Counted from the stretch's first letter, positions 19,109 to 29,500 are shown. The stretch: DNA of 64,000 nt from Rhodobacterales bacterium HKCCE2091 (GCA_015689685.1 WVSL01000020.1:21402-85401); one strand, 5' to 3'. Program-made: numbers and translations. The notes: generated by a model from the letters alone, not told the origin.

Positions 19109-20044
19109 ATGGCCCTTCTGAATTTCCGCCGCCCCGCCGCGTCCGAGCCTTCGCGTCCCGCCAACGGCGCGCTCGAGGCGTTCCTGCAGGACTACTCCAT
19201 CGAGGTGATGCCGCGCACCGCCGAGAAGGTGGAGGATTTCCGCGCGCTCCTGCCCGAGGGCACCCGGGTCTACATCGCCCATATCGACGGCACCGAGATC
19301 GGGGACATGGTCGCCACCGCCAAGCGGCTCTCCGAGGCCGGGATGCAGGTGATGCCGCACTTCCCCGCCCGCTCGATCCCCGACCGCGCCACGCTCGCGG
19401 ACTGGATCGCGCGCTACCGGGGCGAGGCCGGGGTCGACCAGGGCCTGATCCTCGCAGGCGGCATCGCCGAGCCGCGGGGCGAGTTCGAAAGCTCCATCCA
19501 GCTCCTGGAATCGGGCATGTTCGACGGCTTCCGGCGGCTTCACGTCGCGGGCCATCCCGAGGGCAACAAGGACATCGACCCGAACGGCGGCGACGCGGCG
19601 GTGATGGAGGCCCTGCGCTGGAAGCAGGCGTTCTCGAAGAACACCGACGCCGAGATGGCCATCGCGACCCAGTTCTGCTTCGACGCCGGGCCGATCATCG
19701 CATGGGCCGACCGCCTGCGCGCCGAGGGCATCACCCTGCCCGTCCATATCGGCATCGCCGGTCCCGCGAAGCTCCAGACGCTGATCAAGTTCGCCATCGC
19801 CTGCGGTGTCGGCCCCTCGCTCAAGGTCCTGCAGAAGCGCGCGATGGACGTGACCAAGCTGATGCTGCCCTACGAGCCGACGGACGTGCTGACCGCGCTG
19901 GCCGCGCACAAGGCCGCGAACCCGGAGTTCAACATCGAGCGGGTCCACTTCTTCCCCCTCGGCGGCATCAAGACCAACGCCAACTGGGCGATCGAGAACG
20001 GTGGCGAGTCCACCCGGCCGGCGGAGCCCGCGGCGGAGGCATGA
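19109..20044 (+). CDS. Methylenetetrahydrofolate reductase-like protein
   Basis: A 311-residue protein of the MetF/MTHFR barrel family. Typical pieces are IEVMPRTAEKVEDFRALLP near the N-terminus, GMQVMPHFPARSI, GLILAGGIAEPRGEFESS, and the C-terminal FNIERVHFFPLGGIKTNANW. It should interconvert 5,10-methylene- and 5-methyl-tetrahydrofolate. It is distinct from the MetF of methionine synthesis in length and ending, and its context (corrinoid methyltransferase and activator genes) points to catabolic methyl transfer. GGGAGAGA precedes the start. Its stop overlaps the next gene in an ATGA. Confidence 0.85.
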   Translation: MALLNFRRPAASEPSRPANGALEAFLQDYSIEVMPRTAEKVEDFRALLPEGTRVYIAHIDGTEIGDMVATAKRLSEAGMQVMPHFPARSIPDRATLADWIARYRGEAGVDQGLILAGGIAEPRGEFESSIQLLESGMFDGFRRLHVAGHPEGNKDIDPNGGDAAVMEALRWKQAFSKNTDAEMAIATQFCFDAGPIIAWADRLRAEGITLPVHIGIAGPAKLQTLIKFAIACGVGPSLKVLQKRAMDVTKLMLPYEPTDVLTALAAHKAANPEFNIERVHFFPLGGIKTNANWAIENGGESTRPAEPAAEA

Positions 20045-20706
20045 CCGGACCGGCGCTCCTGTTCGATCTCGACGGCACCATGCTCGACAGCGACCCGGTA
20101 CACCGCGAGATCTTCGCGGAACTCCTGGCCCCGCGCGGGATCGAGGTGGACGCGGCCTATTACGCCGAGGTGATCCACGGCCGGCTCAACGCCGACGTGT
20201 TCGCCGAGCTGATGCCCGACCACCCCGACCCGGTGGCGATGGGCGAGGAGAAGGAGGCCGAGTTCCGCCGCCGCCTGCCCCGCCCCTACCCGTCCATGCC
20301 CGGTGCCGGCGACCTCGTCGCCCGCGCCGACGCCGAGGGCTGGCCCAAGGCCGTCGTGACCAACGCCATGCGCGCCAACGCCGAGGCGATGCTGGAGGCG
20401 ATCGGGCTGCGCGACCGGTTCGAGGTGATCGTCTCGGGCGAGGAATGCCCGCGCGCCAAGCCCGCGCCGGATCCCTACCTGGAGGCGATGCGCCTTCTCG
20501 GCGTGGACCCCGCCCGCGCCATCGCCTTCGAGGACAGCCCCGCCGGCCTCGCCGCCGCCAGGGCCGCCGGCGCCCATGTCGTCGGCATCGCCTCGTCGCT
20601 CTCGCCCGACACGCTCCGCGGCCACGGCGCCGCCGACGTGCTCAAGGATTTCACCGATCCGGCGCTCGCCGCGATCCTCGCCCGCTTCACAGGAGTCCCC
20701 GCATGA
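20041..20706 (+). CDS. HAD-superfamily phosphatase
   Basis: A 221-residue HAD hydrolase of subfamily IA. Motif I is LLFDLDGTMLDSD with the nucleophile aspartate, motif II is in AVVTNAMRAN, motif III is the lysine in ECPRAKPAPDPYLEA, and motif IV is AIAFEDSPAGLAAA. The cap region lies between residues 17 and 85. It overlaps both neighbours by four bases, so it is translationally coupled inside the C1 operon. Its substrate there is unknown; it resembles beta-phosphoglucomutase/phosphoglycolate-type enzymes. Confidence 0.9.
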   Translation: MTGPALLFDLDGTMLDSDPVHREIFAELLAPRGIEVDAAYYAEVIHGRLNADVFAELMPDHPDPVAMGEEKEAEFRRRLPRPYPSMPGAGDLVARADAEGWPKAVVTNAMRANAEAMLEAIGLRDRFEVIVSGEECPRAKPAPDPYLEAMRLLGVDPARAIAFEDSPAGLAAARAAGAHVVGIASSLSPDTLRGHGAADVLKDFTDPALAAILARFTGVPA

Positions 20707-21692
20707 CCACCCGCACCGTGCTCGAATCCAAGTCCAAGACCGTGGTCATCGGTTTCGACGAACCGTTCTGCGTCATCGGCGAACGGATCAACCCGACCGG
20801 CCGCAAGAAACTCGCCGCCGAACTGGAGGCCGGCGACTTCACCACCGTCGAGAAGGACGCGCTGGAACAGGTCGCCTGCGGCGCGATGGTGCTCGACGTG
20901 AACTCGGGCGCGGTCTTCACCAACAAGATGGCCGAGGATCCGCGCTACGCCGACAACAACTTCGTCGAGCCGACGCTGATGAAGGAACTGGTGGAACGGG
21001 TGCAGGCGCTGGTGGACGTGCCGCTCTGCATCGACTCCTCGGTCCCCGGCGCGCTGGAAAACGGCCTCGCCGCCGCCGAAGGCCGCCCGCTCCTGAACTC
21101 CGTCACCGGCGAGGAGGAGCGGCTCGAACTCGTCCTGCCGCTGGTGAAGAAATACAACGTCCCGGTCGTCGCCATCTCCAACGACGACACCGGCATCTCC
21201 GAGGACCCCGAGGTCCGCTTCGCGGTGGCGAAGAAGATCGTGGAACGCGCCGCCGATTTCGGCATCCCGGCCCACGACATCGTGGTCGATCCGCTGGTCA
21301 TGCCGATCGGCGCGATGGCGACGGCGGGCCAGCAGGTCTTCACCCTCGTCCGCCGGCTCCGCGACGAGCTTGGCGTGAACACGACCTGCGGCGCGTCGAA
21401 CATCTCCTTCGGGCTTCCGAACCGCCACGGGATCAACGCGGCCTTCCTGCCGATGGCGATCGGCGCGGGCATGACCTCGGCGATCATGAACCCGGTCCGC
21501 TCGGTCGAGATGGAGGCGATCAACGCCGCCAACTTCCTGATGAACCACGACCCGAACGGCGGCACCTGGATCCGCTTCGCCAAGGTCCTGGAGGCGGTGA
21601 AGGAAGGCGCGACCTTCCCCGAGGCCGCGCAGGCGGCGCAGGCATCGGGCCGCGCCGGCGGACGCCGCGGCGGACGCCGCCGGGCGGGCTGA
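20703..21692 (+). CDS. Methyltetrahydrofolate:corrinoid methyltransferase (pterin-binding)
   Basis: A 329-residue protein with a dihydropteroate-synthase-like barrel, as in the middle domain of MetH and in the AcsE/MeTr family. Visible motifs are FCVIGERINPTGRKKLAAEL, GAMVLDVNSG, PLCIDSSVPGALE, PLLNSVTGEEER and TTCGASNISFGLPNR. It should move a methyl group between tetrahydrofolate and a corrinoid protein. The tail is Arg/Gly-rich (GRAGGRRGGRRRAG), an oddity shared with the activator at 22543, which ends in a similar basic run. The partner corrinoid protein is not in the window. Confidence 0.88.
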   Translation: MTTRTVLESKSKTVVIGFDEPFCVIGERINPTGRKKLAAELEAGDFTTVEKDALEQVACGAMVLDVNSGAVFTNKMAEDPRYADNNFVEPTLMKELVERVQALVDVPLCIDSSVPGALENGLAAAEGRPLLNSVTGEEERLELVLPLVKKYNVPVVAISNDDTGISEDPEVRFAVAKKIVERAADFGIPAHDIVVDPLVMPIGAMATAGQQVFTLVRRLRDELGVNTTCGASNISFGLPNRHGINAAFLPMAIGAGMTSAIMNPVRSVEMEAINAANFLMNHDPNGGTWIRFAKVLEAVKEGATFPEAAQAAQASGRAGGRRGGRRRAG

Positions 21693-21735
21693 ACACCCGA
21701 TTGACCGCGCCGGGCGAAGGGATCATTTTCGGGGC

Positions 21736-22467
21736 TTGGACCCGGACCAGGATCACCTCGCCCGTCGCTCCCCGACCGATGGCGGCGATCCGGCGGTGCC
21801 GGTCCCGCCGCCGCTGTCCCATTCGCTGCTCCGGATCGCCCTGCGGCTCGCGGTGGTCGTGGCCATCGCGGTCGCCGCGAACGCGCTGATCCACGAACTC
21901 ATGGCCCTGACCGACCGGCTGCCGGAGGCGCGGCGCGGCCCTGCCCAGGCGGCGATCCTGGTCGCGGCGCTGGCGATCTACGCCGTCCTCATCGCCCTGC
22001 CCTTCGTGCCGGGGATCGAGATCGGCATGACGCTCCTGCTGATGAACGGCCAGTCGGTCGCGCCCTTCGTCTACGCCGCCACCGTCGCCGGGCTCTCGCT
22101 CGCCTATGCCACCGGCCGGCTGGTGCCCGAACGGTCCCTGCGCCGGCTGGCGCTCGACCTGCGGCTGGTGTCGCTCGGCCACCTCTTCGACCGCATCGCC
22201 CCCCTCGGCCCGGCCGAACGGCTCGACCACCTCCGCGACAGCCTGCCCGGCCGGTTCGGGCCGGTACTCGTCCGCTGGCGCTACGTCCTGCTCGCGGTGC
22301 TCATCAACACCCCCGGCAACGGCCTTCTCGGCGGCGGCGGCGGCCTGTCGCTTCTCGCCGGTCTCAGCCGCGCCTTCCTGCCGCTGCCGACGCTCGTGAC
22401 CTTCGCGCTCGCCGTCGCCCCGGTGCCGCTCCTGGTGTGGTTTCTCGGCCCCGACATCGTCCGCTAG
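21736..22467 (+). CDS. Multi-pass membrane protein of unknown function
   Basis: About 243 residues with roughly five hydrophobic segments, for example IALRLAVVVAIAVAANALI, AILVAALAIYAVLIALPFVP and LVTFALAVAPVPLLVWFLGP. The PFVPGIEIGMTLLLMNG stretch and the TPGNGLLGGGGGLSLLAG loop recall VTT/DedA-like membrane proteins but I cannot assign it. The start is uncertain: the longest frame uses TTG at 21736, and no nearby ATG is available. It lies within the C1 cluster and on its strand, so it may be co-transcribed. Confidence 0.7.
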   Translation: MDPDQDHLARRSPTDGGDPAVPVPPPLSHSLLRIALRLAVVVAIAVAANALIHELMALTDRLPEARRGPAQAAILVAALAIYAVLIALPFVPGIEIGMTLLLMNGQSVAPFVYAATVAGLSLAYATGRLVPERSLRRLALDLRLVSLGHLFDRIAPLGPAERLDHLRDSLPGRFGPVLVRWRYVLLAVLINTPGNGLLGGGGGLSLLAGLSRAFLPLPTLVTFALAVAPVPLLVWFLGPDIVR

Positions 22468-22542
22468 GGCGCTGACGCCGCCAGCCCGCCACGCGACGCT
22501 TTCGGCCTGTTGCCGCGGCGCGCTTTCGCTATATCGGGGGGC

Positions 22543-24585
22543 ATGACCCAGGACCCTCTCGTCATCTTCACCCCGTCCGGCAAGCGCGGCCGCGTCGCGC
22601 GGGGCACGCCCGTCCTGACCGCCGCGCGGCAGCTCGGCGTCGATCTCGACAGCGTCTGCGGCGGGCGCGGCATCTGCTCCAAGTGCCAGGTCGCGCCTTC
22701 CTTCGGCGACTTCCCCAAGCACGGTGTCCACGCCGCGGAGGACGCGCTGTCACCCCGCAACGCGGTGGAGGACCGTTACGACCGCGTGCGCGGCCTGAAA
22801 CCCGGTCGCCGCCTCGGCTGCCAGGCGCAGATCCTGGGCGACATGGTCATCGACGTGCCGCCCGAAAGCCAGGTCCACCGCCAGGTCGTGCGCAAGGCGG
22901 CATCGGCCAGGCCGATCACGATGGACCCGGCTACGCGCCTCGTCCTTGTCGAGGTGGCGGAGCCCGACATGCACGAGCCCTCGGGCGACTTCGAGCGGGT
23001 CAAGGCGGCGCTGAAGGACCAATGGGGGATCGAGGGCGTCACCGCCGGGCTTCCGGTTCTGGCCAAGCTCCAGCCCGCGCTCCGCAAGGGCAACTGGCAG
23101 GTGAGCCTCGCCCTGCACCAGCCTGCGAACGCGGAAGAATTCGAGATGCTCGACGTCTGGCCCGGCCTTCACGAAGGCGGGCTCTACGGCCTCGCCGTCG
23201 ATCTCGGATCGACCACCATCGCCGCCCATCTCTGCGACCTCGCGGATGGCCGCGTGCTGGCGTCGTCCGGGCTGATGAACCCGCAGATCCGCTTCGGCGA
23301 GGATCTCATGTCGCGAGTGTCCTACGCGATGATGAACCCCGGCGGCGACGCGGAGATGACCCGCGCGGTGCGCGAGGCGCTCGACCGGCTGGCGACCGAG
23401 ATCGCGGCGGAAGGCGGCATCGACCCGAAGCTGATCGTGGAAACCGTCTTCGTGATGAACCCGGTCATGCATCACCTCCTGCTCGGCATCGACCCGGTGG
23501 AGCTTGGCCAGGCACCCTTCGCGCTGGCGACCTCCGGCGCGATGACCCTGGCCGCCCGCGACCTCGACCTGGCCGCGATCAACCCGCAGGCCCGCACCTA
23601 CATCCTGCCCTGCATCGCGGGCCATGTCGGCGCGGACGCGGCGGGCGTGGCGCTGGCGGAGGAACCCGACCGCTCCGACGACCTCGTGCTGGTGGTCGAT
23701 GTCGGAACCAACGCCGAGATCCTGCTCGGCGACCGAAACGGCGTGCTCGCCTGCTCCTCCCCCACGGGCCCCGCCTTCGAGGGCGCGCAGATCTCGTCAG
23801 GCCAGCGCGCGGCCCCCGGCGCCATCGAACGGCTGGAAATCGACCCCGCGACCAAGGAACCCCGCTTCCGCGTCATCGGCTGCGATCTCTGGTCCGACGA
23901 TCCGGGCTTCGCGGAGGCCACGAAAGGCACCGGCATCACCGGCATCTGCGGCTCCGGCATCATCGAGGCCGTGGCCGAGATGCGGATGGCGGGCCTTCTC
24001 GACCCTTCCGGCCTGATCGGATCGGCCGAGAGAACCGGCACCGCGCGCTGCGAGCCCACGGGCCGCACCCACGCCTACCTCGTCCACGACGCGACCGAGA
24101 CCGGCGGCACCCGGATCACAGTCACGCAGGGCGACATCCGTGCGATCCAGCTCGCCAAGTCAGCGCTCTACGCCGGCGCGCGGCTCCTGATGGATCAACG
24201 CGGCGTCGACCGGGTCGACCGAATCGTGCTGGCGGGCGCCTTCGGGGCTCATATCTCGCCCAGGCACGCGATGGTGCTCGGCATGATCCCCGACGCCCCG
24301 CTCGACAAGGTGACGAGCGCGGGCAACGCCGCGGGCCACGGCGCGCGCATCGCGCTCTGCAACCGTGCGGCGCGGACCCGGATCGAGGAAACCGTGCGCC
24401 ACATCCACAAGGTCGAGACCGCGATCGAGCCCCGGTTCCAGGAACATTTCGTCGCCGCCAACGCGATCCCGCATGCAAGCGACCCGTTTCCGGAACTGTC
24501 GTCCGTGGTCACGCTGCCCGATGTCCATTTCGGCGCATCCTCGGGCGGTGAGGACGGCGGCCGCAGGCGGCGCAGGCGCGGCTGA
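22543..24585 (+). CDS. ASKHA-domain corrinoid activation protein (RACo/RamA-like)
   Basis: A 680-residue protein. The N-terminus is a plant-type [2Fe-2S] domain with C39, C45, C48 (CGGRGICSKC) and C93 (LGCQAQ). A linker follows, then an ASKHA ATPase fold: LAVDLGSTTIAAHL (about residue 225), LVVDVGTNAEILLG and VLAGAFGAHISPRHAM. Such proteins use ATP to drive one-electron reduction of inactive Co(II) corrinoid proteins to Co(I). The tail is basic (GRRRRRRG). It ends the C1 cluster and would reactivate the corrinoid partner of the methyltransferase at 20703. Whether it also acts on the dehalogenase 2 kb downstream is open. Confidence 0.92.
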   Translation: MTQDPLVIFTPSGKRGRVARGTPVLTAARQLGVDLDSVCGGRGICSKCQVAPSFGDFPKHGVHAAEDALSPRNAVEDRYDRVRGLKPGRRLGCQAQILGDMVIDVPPESQVHRQVVRKAASARPITMDPATRLVLVEVAEPDMHEPSGDFERVKAALKDQWGIEGVTAGLPVLAKLQPALRKGNWQVSLALHQPANAEEFEMLDVWPGLHEGGLYGLAVDLGSTTIAAHLCDLADGRVLASSGLMNPQIRFGEDLMSRVSYAMMNPGGDAEMTRAVREALDRLATEIAAEGGIDPKLIVETVFVMNPVMHHLLLGIDPVELGQAPFALATSGAMTLAARDLDLAAINPQARTYILPCIAGHVGADAAGVALAEEPDRSDDLVLVVDVGTNAEILLGDRNGVLACSSPTGPAFEGAQISSGQRAAPGAIERLEIDPATKEPRFRVIGCDLWSDDPGFAEATKGTGITGICGSGIIEAVAEMRMAGLLDPSGLIGSAERTGTARCEPTGRTHAYLVHDATETGGTRITVTQGDIRAIQLAKSALYAGARLLMDQRGVDRVDRIVLAGAFGAHISPRHAMVLGMIPDAPLDKVTSAGNAAGHGARIALCNRAARTRIEETVRHIHKVETAIEPRFQEHFVAANAIPHASDPFPELSSVVTLPDVHFGASSGGEDGGRRRRRRG

Positions 24586-24608
24586 TCCGCCGCGCCCGCG
24601 GGCACCCG

Positions 24609-25805
24609 TCAGTTGCTCGTCGGCAGGCCGAGCGCGGCCATCTCGGCCACCACGTCCTCGGTGTACATCGCGACGTTCAGGTTGTAGGGGCCGCGCTCTC
24701 CGGGGCGGCTGTGCGACTCCACGCCCACGACCCGGAAGCCTGAGCCGGTATCGACGAAGAGCGGCGAGCCGGAATCGCCCTGCAGCGTGTCGCACTCGTG
24801 ATACAACTCGTTCGGCTCGCCGATGCCGACGAAGGGGCAGCCGATATGGCCGGTCAGAACCCCCTGCTGGTCGTAACTGTAGCCAGCCTGCAGGATCTGC
24901 GGCCCGCCGCCGGCCTCCAGCTCCGCGACATCGCCCGGCGCGAACGGGCCGACCGACATCCATCCCAGGTCCTCCCCGATCGGGTCGGCGAGGAACAGGA
25001 AGGCGAAGTCGGTGCCCGGCTCCTCGCCGTTCAGCCAGCCCGCCGGAACGTGGTAGCCGGTGATCTCCGACGACGCGACGTAGCCGCCACGGTCGAACCC
25101 GGCATAGAACGCCTGCGGCTGGTAGTTCACGAGCCCCTCGTTGGCGATGCAATGCGCCGCCGTCAGCACCGTGGACGGCCCCACCAGCGCACCCGTGCAG
25201 CTTGCCTCGTCGAGGTCGACGAAGCCGATCATGTTCCACGGCGCGGTCTCCGCCTCGACCTCCACCCGGTCGTCCTCGCCGAAGAAGGCGACGGTGAAAT
25301 CGGTGGTCATGAAGGCGCCGACCTCGGTGAAGGCGAGCGTTGCGGGCGGGTATTCGCCGTCCGTGGGGGCGAAGGTGCCGACCCAGATGTCGTACTGGCC
25401 CGACAACGGGGTGTCGAACTCGATCCCCGGGTTCAGCGCCATCATGTCGTCGTTGCAGTGCCAGGCCCCGTCCGGTGTGTTCACCAGCAGCACCGTGTCC
25501 TCCCGCGAATCGACGTAGATCGCCAGCGGATACTGGTCGCCCGCCTCGTAGTGCAGCCGGAAATCGGGCGCGTCGGCGAAGTAGCCGACACAGCGCGCGC
25601 CGGTGCTGTCGTCGGAGTACTCGCCCCGGTTCATGCCGCCCGCCAGGACGCTGATCCAGTTCGGATCGGGCAGGAAGCCGGTGGCGATGGTGACCACGCC
25701 GAAGGTGGGCGGCAGGGTGTAGTCCTGCGCCGTGGCGGGGGCCGCGAAGGGAAGCATCGCCGCGACCAGGACGGCCGCGGAAAGACGTCGAACGGAAATG
25801 GACAT
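24609..25805 (-). CDS. Secreted trypsin-like serine protease
   Basis: A 398-residue protein with a signal peptide (MSISVRRLSAAVLVAAMLPF, cleavage near ATAQ). Residues 40-170 form a beta-rich module (YPLAIYVDSREDTVLLVNTP, NPGIEFDTPLSGQYDIWVG) seen in many secreted bacterial proteins. The chymotrypsin-fold domain follows with all three catalytic residues: His in LTAAHC, Asp in PGTDFAFLFL, Ser in QGDSGSPLFV. The longer open frame is not used, since MSIS begins the signal peptide. It converges on the corrinoid activator gene, 23 bases apart, and does not share its strand. Confidence 0.92.
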   Translation of the reverse strand: MSISVRRLSAAVLVAAMLPFAAPATAQDYTLPPTFGVVTIATGFLPDPNWISVLAGGMNRGEYSDDSTGARCVGYFADAPDFRLHYEAGDQYPLAIYVDSREDTVLLVNTPDGAWHCNDDMMALNPGIEFDTPLSGQYDIWVGTFAPTDGEYPPATLAFTEVGAFMTTDFTVAFFGEDDRVEVEAETAPWNMIGFVDLDEASCTGALVGPSTVLTAAHCIANEGLVNYQPQAFYAGFDRGGYVASSEITGYHVPAGWLNGEEPGTDFAFLFLADPIGEDLGWMSVGPFAPGDVAELEAGGGPQILQAGYSYDQQGVLTGHIGCPFVGIGEPNELYHECDTLQGDSGSPLFVDTGSGFRVVGVESHSRPGERGPYNLNVAMYTEDVVAEMAALGLPTSN

Positions 25806-25932
25806 GGGATGGCACCGGGCTGAAATGACGCCGCGAGTGTCCCACGCGGCGCGGCGCTTGGAAAGAGCCGCCCGCGCGCGCCCGCGCCCATCTTGACGAT
25901 CCCCCGCGGGTCGGACTATCTGCACGCCACGG

Positions 25933-26006
25933 GCGGGTGTAGCTCAATGGTAGAGCAGGAGCTTCCCAAGCTTAAGACGAGGGTTCGATTCCCTTCACCC
26001 GCTCCA
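25933..26006 (+). tRNA. tRNA-Gly(CCC)
   Basis: A complete cloverleaf is visible. The acceptor stem GCGGGTG pairs with CACCCGC. The D stem is GCTC/GAGC. The anticodon loop TTCCCAA holds CCC, which reads GGG glycine codons. The T arm is GAGGG-TTCGATT-CCCTT. The discriminator T and an encoded CCA end follow. It has no intron. The neighbouring genes are not tRNAs, and no integrase gene or repeated attachment half-site was seen beside it. Confidence 0.97.
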
Positions 26007-26080
26007 ATCGCCACCCCCGGACATCGCGACAGGACAGGCCCGCGCGCGCCACGTCGGGCCGAGCACGGAGCCGCCCCGGC

Positions 26081-26569
26081 ATGACCCAGTTGAGCGCCGC
26101 CGCCCGGTGGGAACACCGCATCTTCATCCTGACGCTGATCGGCAAGGCCGCGCTCGGCACGGCGCAGCTTCTGATCGCGGCAGGGATCTGGGCCGGCATC
26201 GCCGCCCGGTTGCCCGGCATCGTCGAGCGCATGTTCGCCGCAGAAACCGCGCGCGATCCGACCGACTTCCTCGCCCGGCACCTGATCCGGCTGGCGGAAC
26301 TGATCCGGGCCTCCGACCTGTCCTTCTACCTGCTCTACTTCGCCTACCACGGTGTCCTGCACCTGGCCGTCGCCGCGGCGCTGCTCTACGGCGCGATGTG
26401 GGCCTATCCCGCGGGCATCCTGACGCTGGCCGCGTTCTGCGTGATCCAGACTGTGGAGTGGCTCCACGAGGGCGGGTTCATCCTGCCGCTCCTGACGCTG
26501 ATCGACCTCGCCGTGATCTGGATGACCTGGGTGGAATGGCAGCGCAAGCGGCGCGCCCAGGCGGCCTAG
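26081..26569 (+). CDS. DUF2127 membrane protein
   Basis: A 162-residue protein with about four membrane helices (IFILTLIGKAALGTAQLLIA, YLLYFAYHGVLHLAVAAALL, FILPLLTLIDLAVIWMTWV). The opening HRIFILTLIGKAALG and the closing VEWQRKRR are typical of DUF2127 proteins, whose function is not known. It lies directly after tRNA-Gly and converges on the dehalogenase gene, with the two stop codons overlapping by three bases. Confidence 0.85.
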   Translation: MTQLSAAARWEHRIFILTLIGKAALGTAQLLIAAGIWAGIAARLPGIVERMFAAETARDPTDFLARHLIRLAELIRASDLSFYLLYFAYHGVLHLAVAAALLYGAMWAYPAGILTLAAFCVIQTVEWLHEGGFILPLLTLIDLAVIWMTWVEWQRKRRAQAA

Positions 26570-29500
26570 AGGTCGAGTTCCAGCACCCCGCCCGCCTCCG
26601 CCGCGCGGCTTCGGCAGGTGATGATCGCGTCCTTCCGCTGCGCGTTCGACAGGACGAAGTCGCGATGCTCCACCGCGCCCGAGACCAGCCCGCAGCGGCA
26701 GACCCCGCAGATGCCGTCGGAACACTTGATGTCCACCGGCAGCCCGGCGGCGGCAAGGACTTCAGCGATGGATTTTCCAACCGGCACGGGCAGTTCCCGG
26801 CCGTCCTTCAGCCGGATCGCGAACGGGTGGTCGATGTGGTCGGGCTCCTCCGGGGCGGCGAAATACTCGATGTGCCGGGCCTCGTCAGGGAACCCCGCGG
26901 CCTCCGCCGCCGCGATCACGGCGGCCATGTAGGGCTCCGGTCCGCAGGCATAGACATGCGCGCCGGGCGCGTGGCGGAGCACGCGGGACAGGTCGCAGCG
27001 CGTGCCCTCGTCCGAGACATGCAGATGCACCCGGTCCCGCCACGGCGCGCGGTCGAAATCGGGCAGGAACGCCGCCCCCTCCCGGCGCGAGACGGAGTAA
27101 TGCAGCGCGAAGCCCGCGCCGAGCGCGTGCAGCCTGTGGGCCATCGCGATCATCGGCGTGACCCCGATCCCCCCGCCCATCAGGTAGCTGAACGCGGCGC
27201 CCTCGTGCAGCGGGAAATGGTTGATCGGCTTCGACACGAATAGCTTCCGCCCCGGCGTGAAGATCCGGTGCAACAGCGCCGATCCGCCCCGCCCCCCGGC
27301 GTCGCGCAGCACCCCGATCCGGTAGACCAACCTGTCCGCCGGATCCCCGGCAAGCGAGTACTGCCGCAGGTATTCCGGCGCGACCACGACATCGACATGG
27401 GCGCCCGCCTGCCATTCCGGCAGCGGTTCGCCACCCGGCCGGCGCAGGTCGTAGGCCGCCACGTCGGGCCCGAAGGCGTCGACGGCCGCGACCTCGACCT
27501 GCAGGACCGGGCTGTCGCCGCCGCCGCGGTAGCGGTGCAGCACGCCGTCATCCCCCGCCGCGCGCCGCCGCCGGTATTCGGCGGGCGTCACCAGCGCGGC
27601 ATAGGCCGCGATCCCGGCCTCCCGGTCCATCGGGAAGGGATAGGGCCAGGGATGCGGCGCGAGGTCGGCGGGATAGACGGCGAGCGTCTGGTCCTCGTAG
27701 CGCAGGTCGAGATCCCGTTGCAGGCCGCGCGCGTTCACCGGCTTCCGCGCCGGGCGATAGGCGCCGTCCTCCTGCAACTCGATGTCCCACCACCACTTCT
27801 TGACCGGGTTCAGCCCGCCCCGCCCGGCCATGTCGTCGAGCCGCGCCAGCGCCTTCGCCGCGGCGGGAAGCTTCATCGCCGCCCATCGGAACGGCTTTTC
27901 CGCGAACAGCCCCTCCAGGTTCCACGGGCAGGTCTTCATGCAGCGCCCGCACATCGCGCCGCCCTCGGTCGTGACCCGGTAGGTGGCGCATTTCTGGCTG
28001 TCGGACTTCCAGATCTCGTAGCCGTTGAACATCAGCTTCGGCCCGGCGGTGATCGCGCCCGAGGGACATTCCCGCGCGCACTTGTTGCAGGCCTCGCAGA
28101 AGGCCTGGAGCCCGAAGTCGATCGGCCTGTCATGGGCCAGCGGCATGTCCGTCGTGACCACGCCGGACTTGAGCCGCGGCCCCAGGAACGGGTTCAGGAT
28201 CACCTCGCCGATGCGGCTGACCTCGCCGAGCCCGGACAGGAGCAGGAGCGGCGGTTGCAGCACCTCCCCGTCGAGCACCGTGTGCGCCTTCGCCTTGTAG
28301 CCGAGCGCCCGGATTCGCGCCGCGATCACCCCGCCCAGAAGCGAGAACCGCAGGTAGGCCCGCATCGACTGCGCAACCGAGATCCAGTCGTCGCCCGACG
28401 CGCCCTCCATCGTCTCGAACCCCTGGTCGACGATCATCGAGATCGCGTTCGGATGCTCCGGCAGGATCTCGGCGCCGGTGGCGTCGTGGGAATACCAGGC
28501 CCAGTCCGGGCAGCGGCTGATGCCGACCGCGTCGATGCCGAGGAAGTAGCTCGCCGCCTTCACCGCCTCGGCGTTGGCCTGCGAGTCGCCGGGGCGCGGG
28601 CCGTCTACGGGCGCGCCGTCCTGCAACAGGACGAAGGCCCCGAGTATCCGCCGCTGCGCCATCGATGGCGCGGCCTTGCGCGCGTACCAGCCGCCCGCCG
28701 CCGCCTTCTGGCAGGCGGGCCCCATGTCGCCGAACTGGGCGCGGGCGAACATGTCGGTGCGCTTGGGCACCCGCGGGACGTTCGGCTCGTCGATGTAGGT
28801 GGTTGGCGTGTCCACCCGCTTCAGCGTCTCGAACGGGTGCGGCCCGTCGGCGAAGTCGCGGCGCGCGAAGGGGTCACCGTTCAGGCCCGACCGGCGCGAC
28901 CAGGTGCCGAGCCACCACCCCGGCCCGCCTTCCGCGCCCGGCGGCTGCGTCTCGGCGATGGCGCCGTCATGGGCGATCTCCAGCTCCGTCGTCACCGCGG
29001 CGACGGCGAAGCGGCGGCCGACGAAGGGCGCCTCGGGCGCACCGTCCCGCCACCGCGCGAGGCCCGCGGCGACGGCCGCGCGGTCGAGGCAGATGTCGGA
29101 CGAGGTCGCGGTATGCGCCTTCGCGTCCCACCCGAGCAGGCGGATATAGTTCGCGATCACCACCGCCGTCTCGGCCGCGCGCAGGGCCGCGACGTGCCGC
29201 GCCGCGCCGCGGATCCAGTCCGCCCCCGGCTCGTCTTCACGCGGCTCGCGCGGCATCTCGGACAGGAACACGATCACGTGGCCATGCCCGCCGATCCCCG
29301 AGGGCGGCGCCGACATCGCGTCCCTCAGATCGGCCATGATGAGGTCGATGCCCGAGGCCAGCGTCTTCGTCTGCTTCGTGCGCAGGTCCGCGGCCAGCCG
29401 GTCGATGCCGGGGTTGCGCCACGGCGCGTCCAGGCGCAGCGCCGGCAGCAGCGGCCCCGCCCCGACCATCGCGCTGTCCGAGAAGTAGCCGAAGGATTTC

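Noticed and set aside
25933..26006. tRNA-Gly as an integration site of a genomic island containing the dehalogenase
   Set aside because: No integrase, no repeated tRNA 3' end and no composition shift were seen on either side.
26566..26569. Overlap of DUF2127 and dehalogenase stop codons as a frameshift or assembly error
   Set aside because: Both proteins end naturally at their family's C-terminus, so this is a simple convergent overlap.
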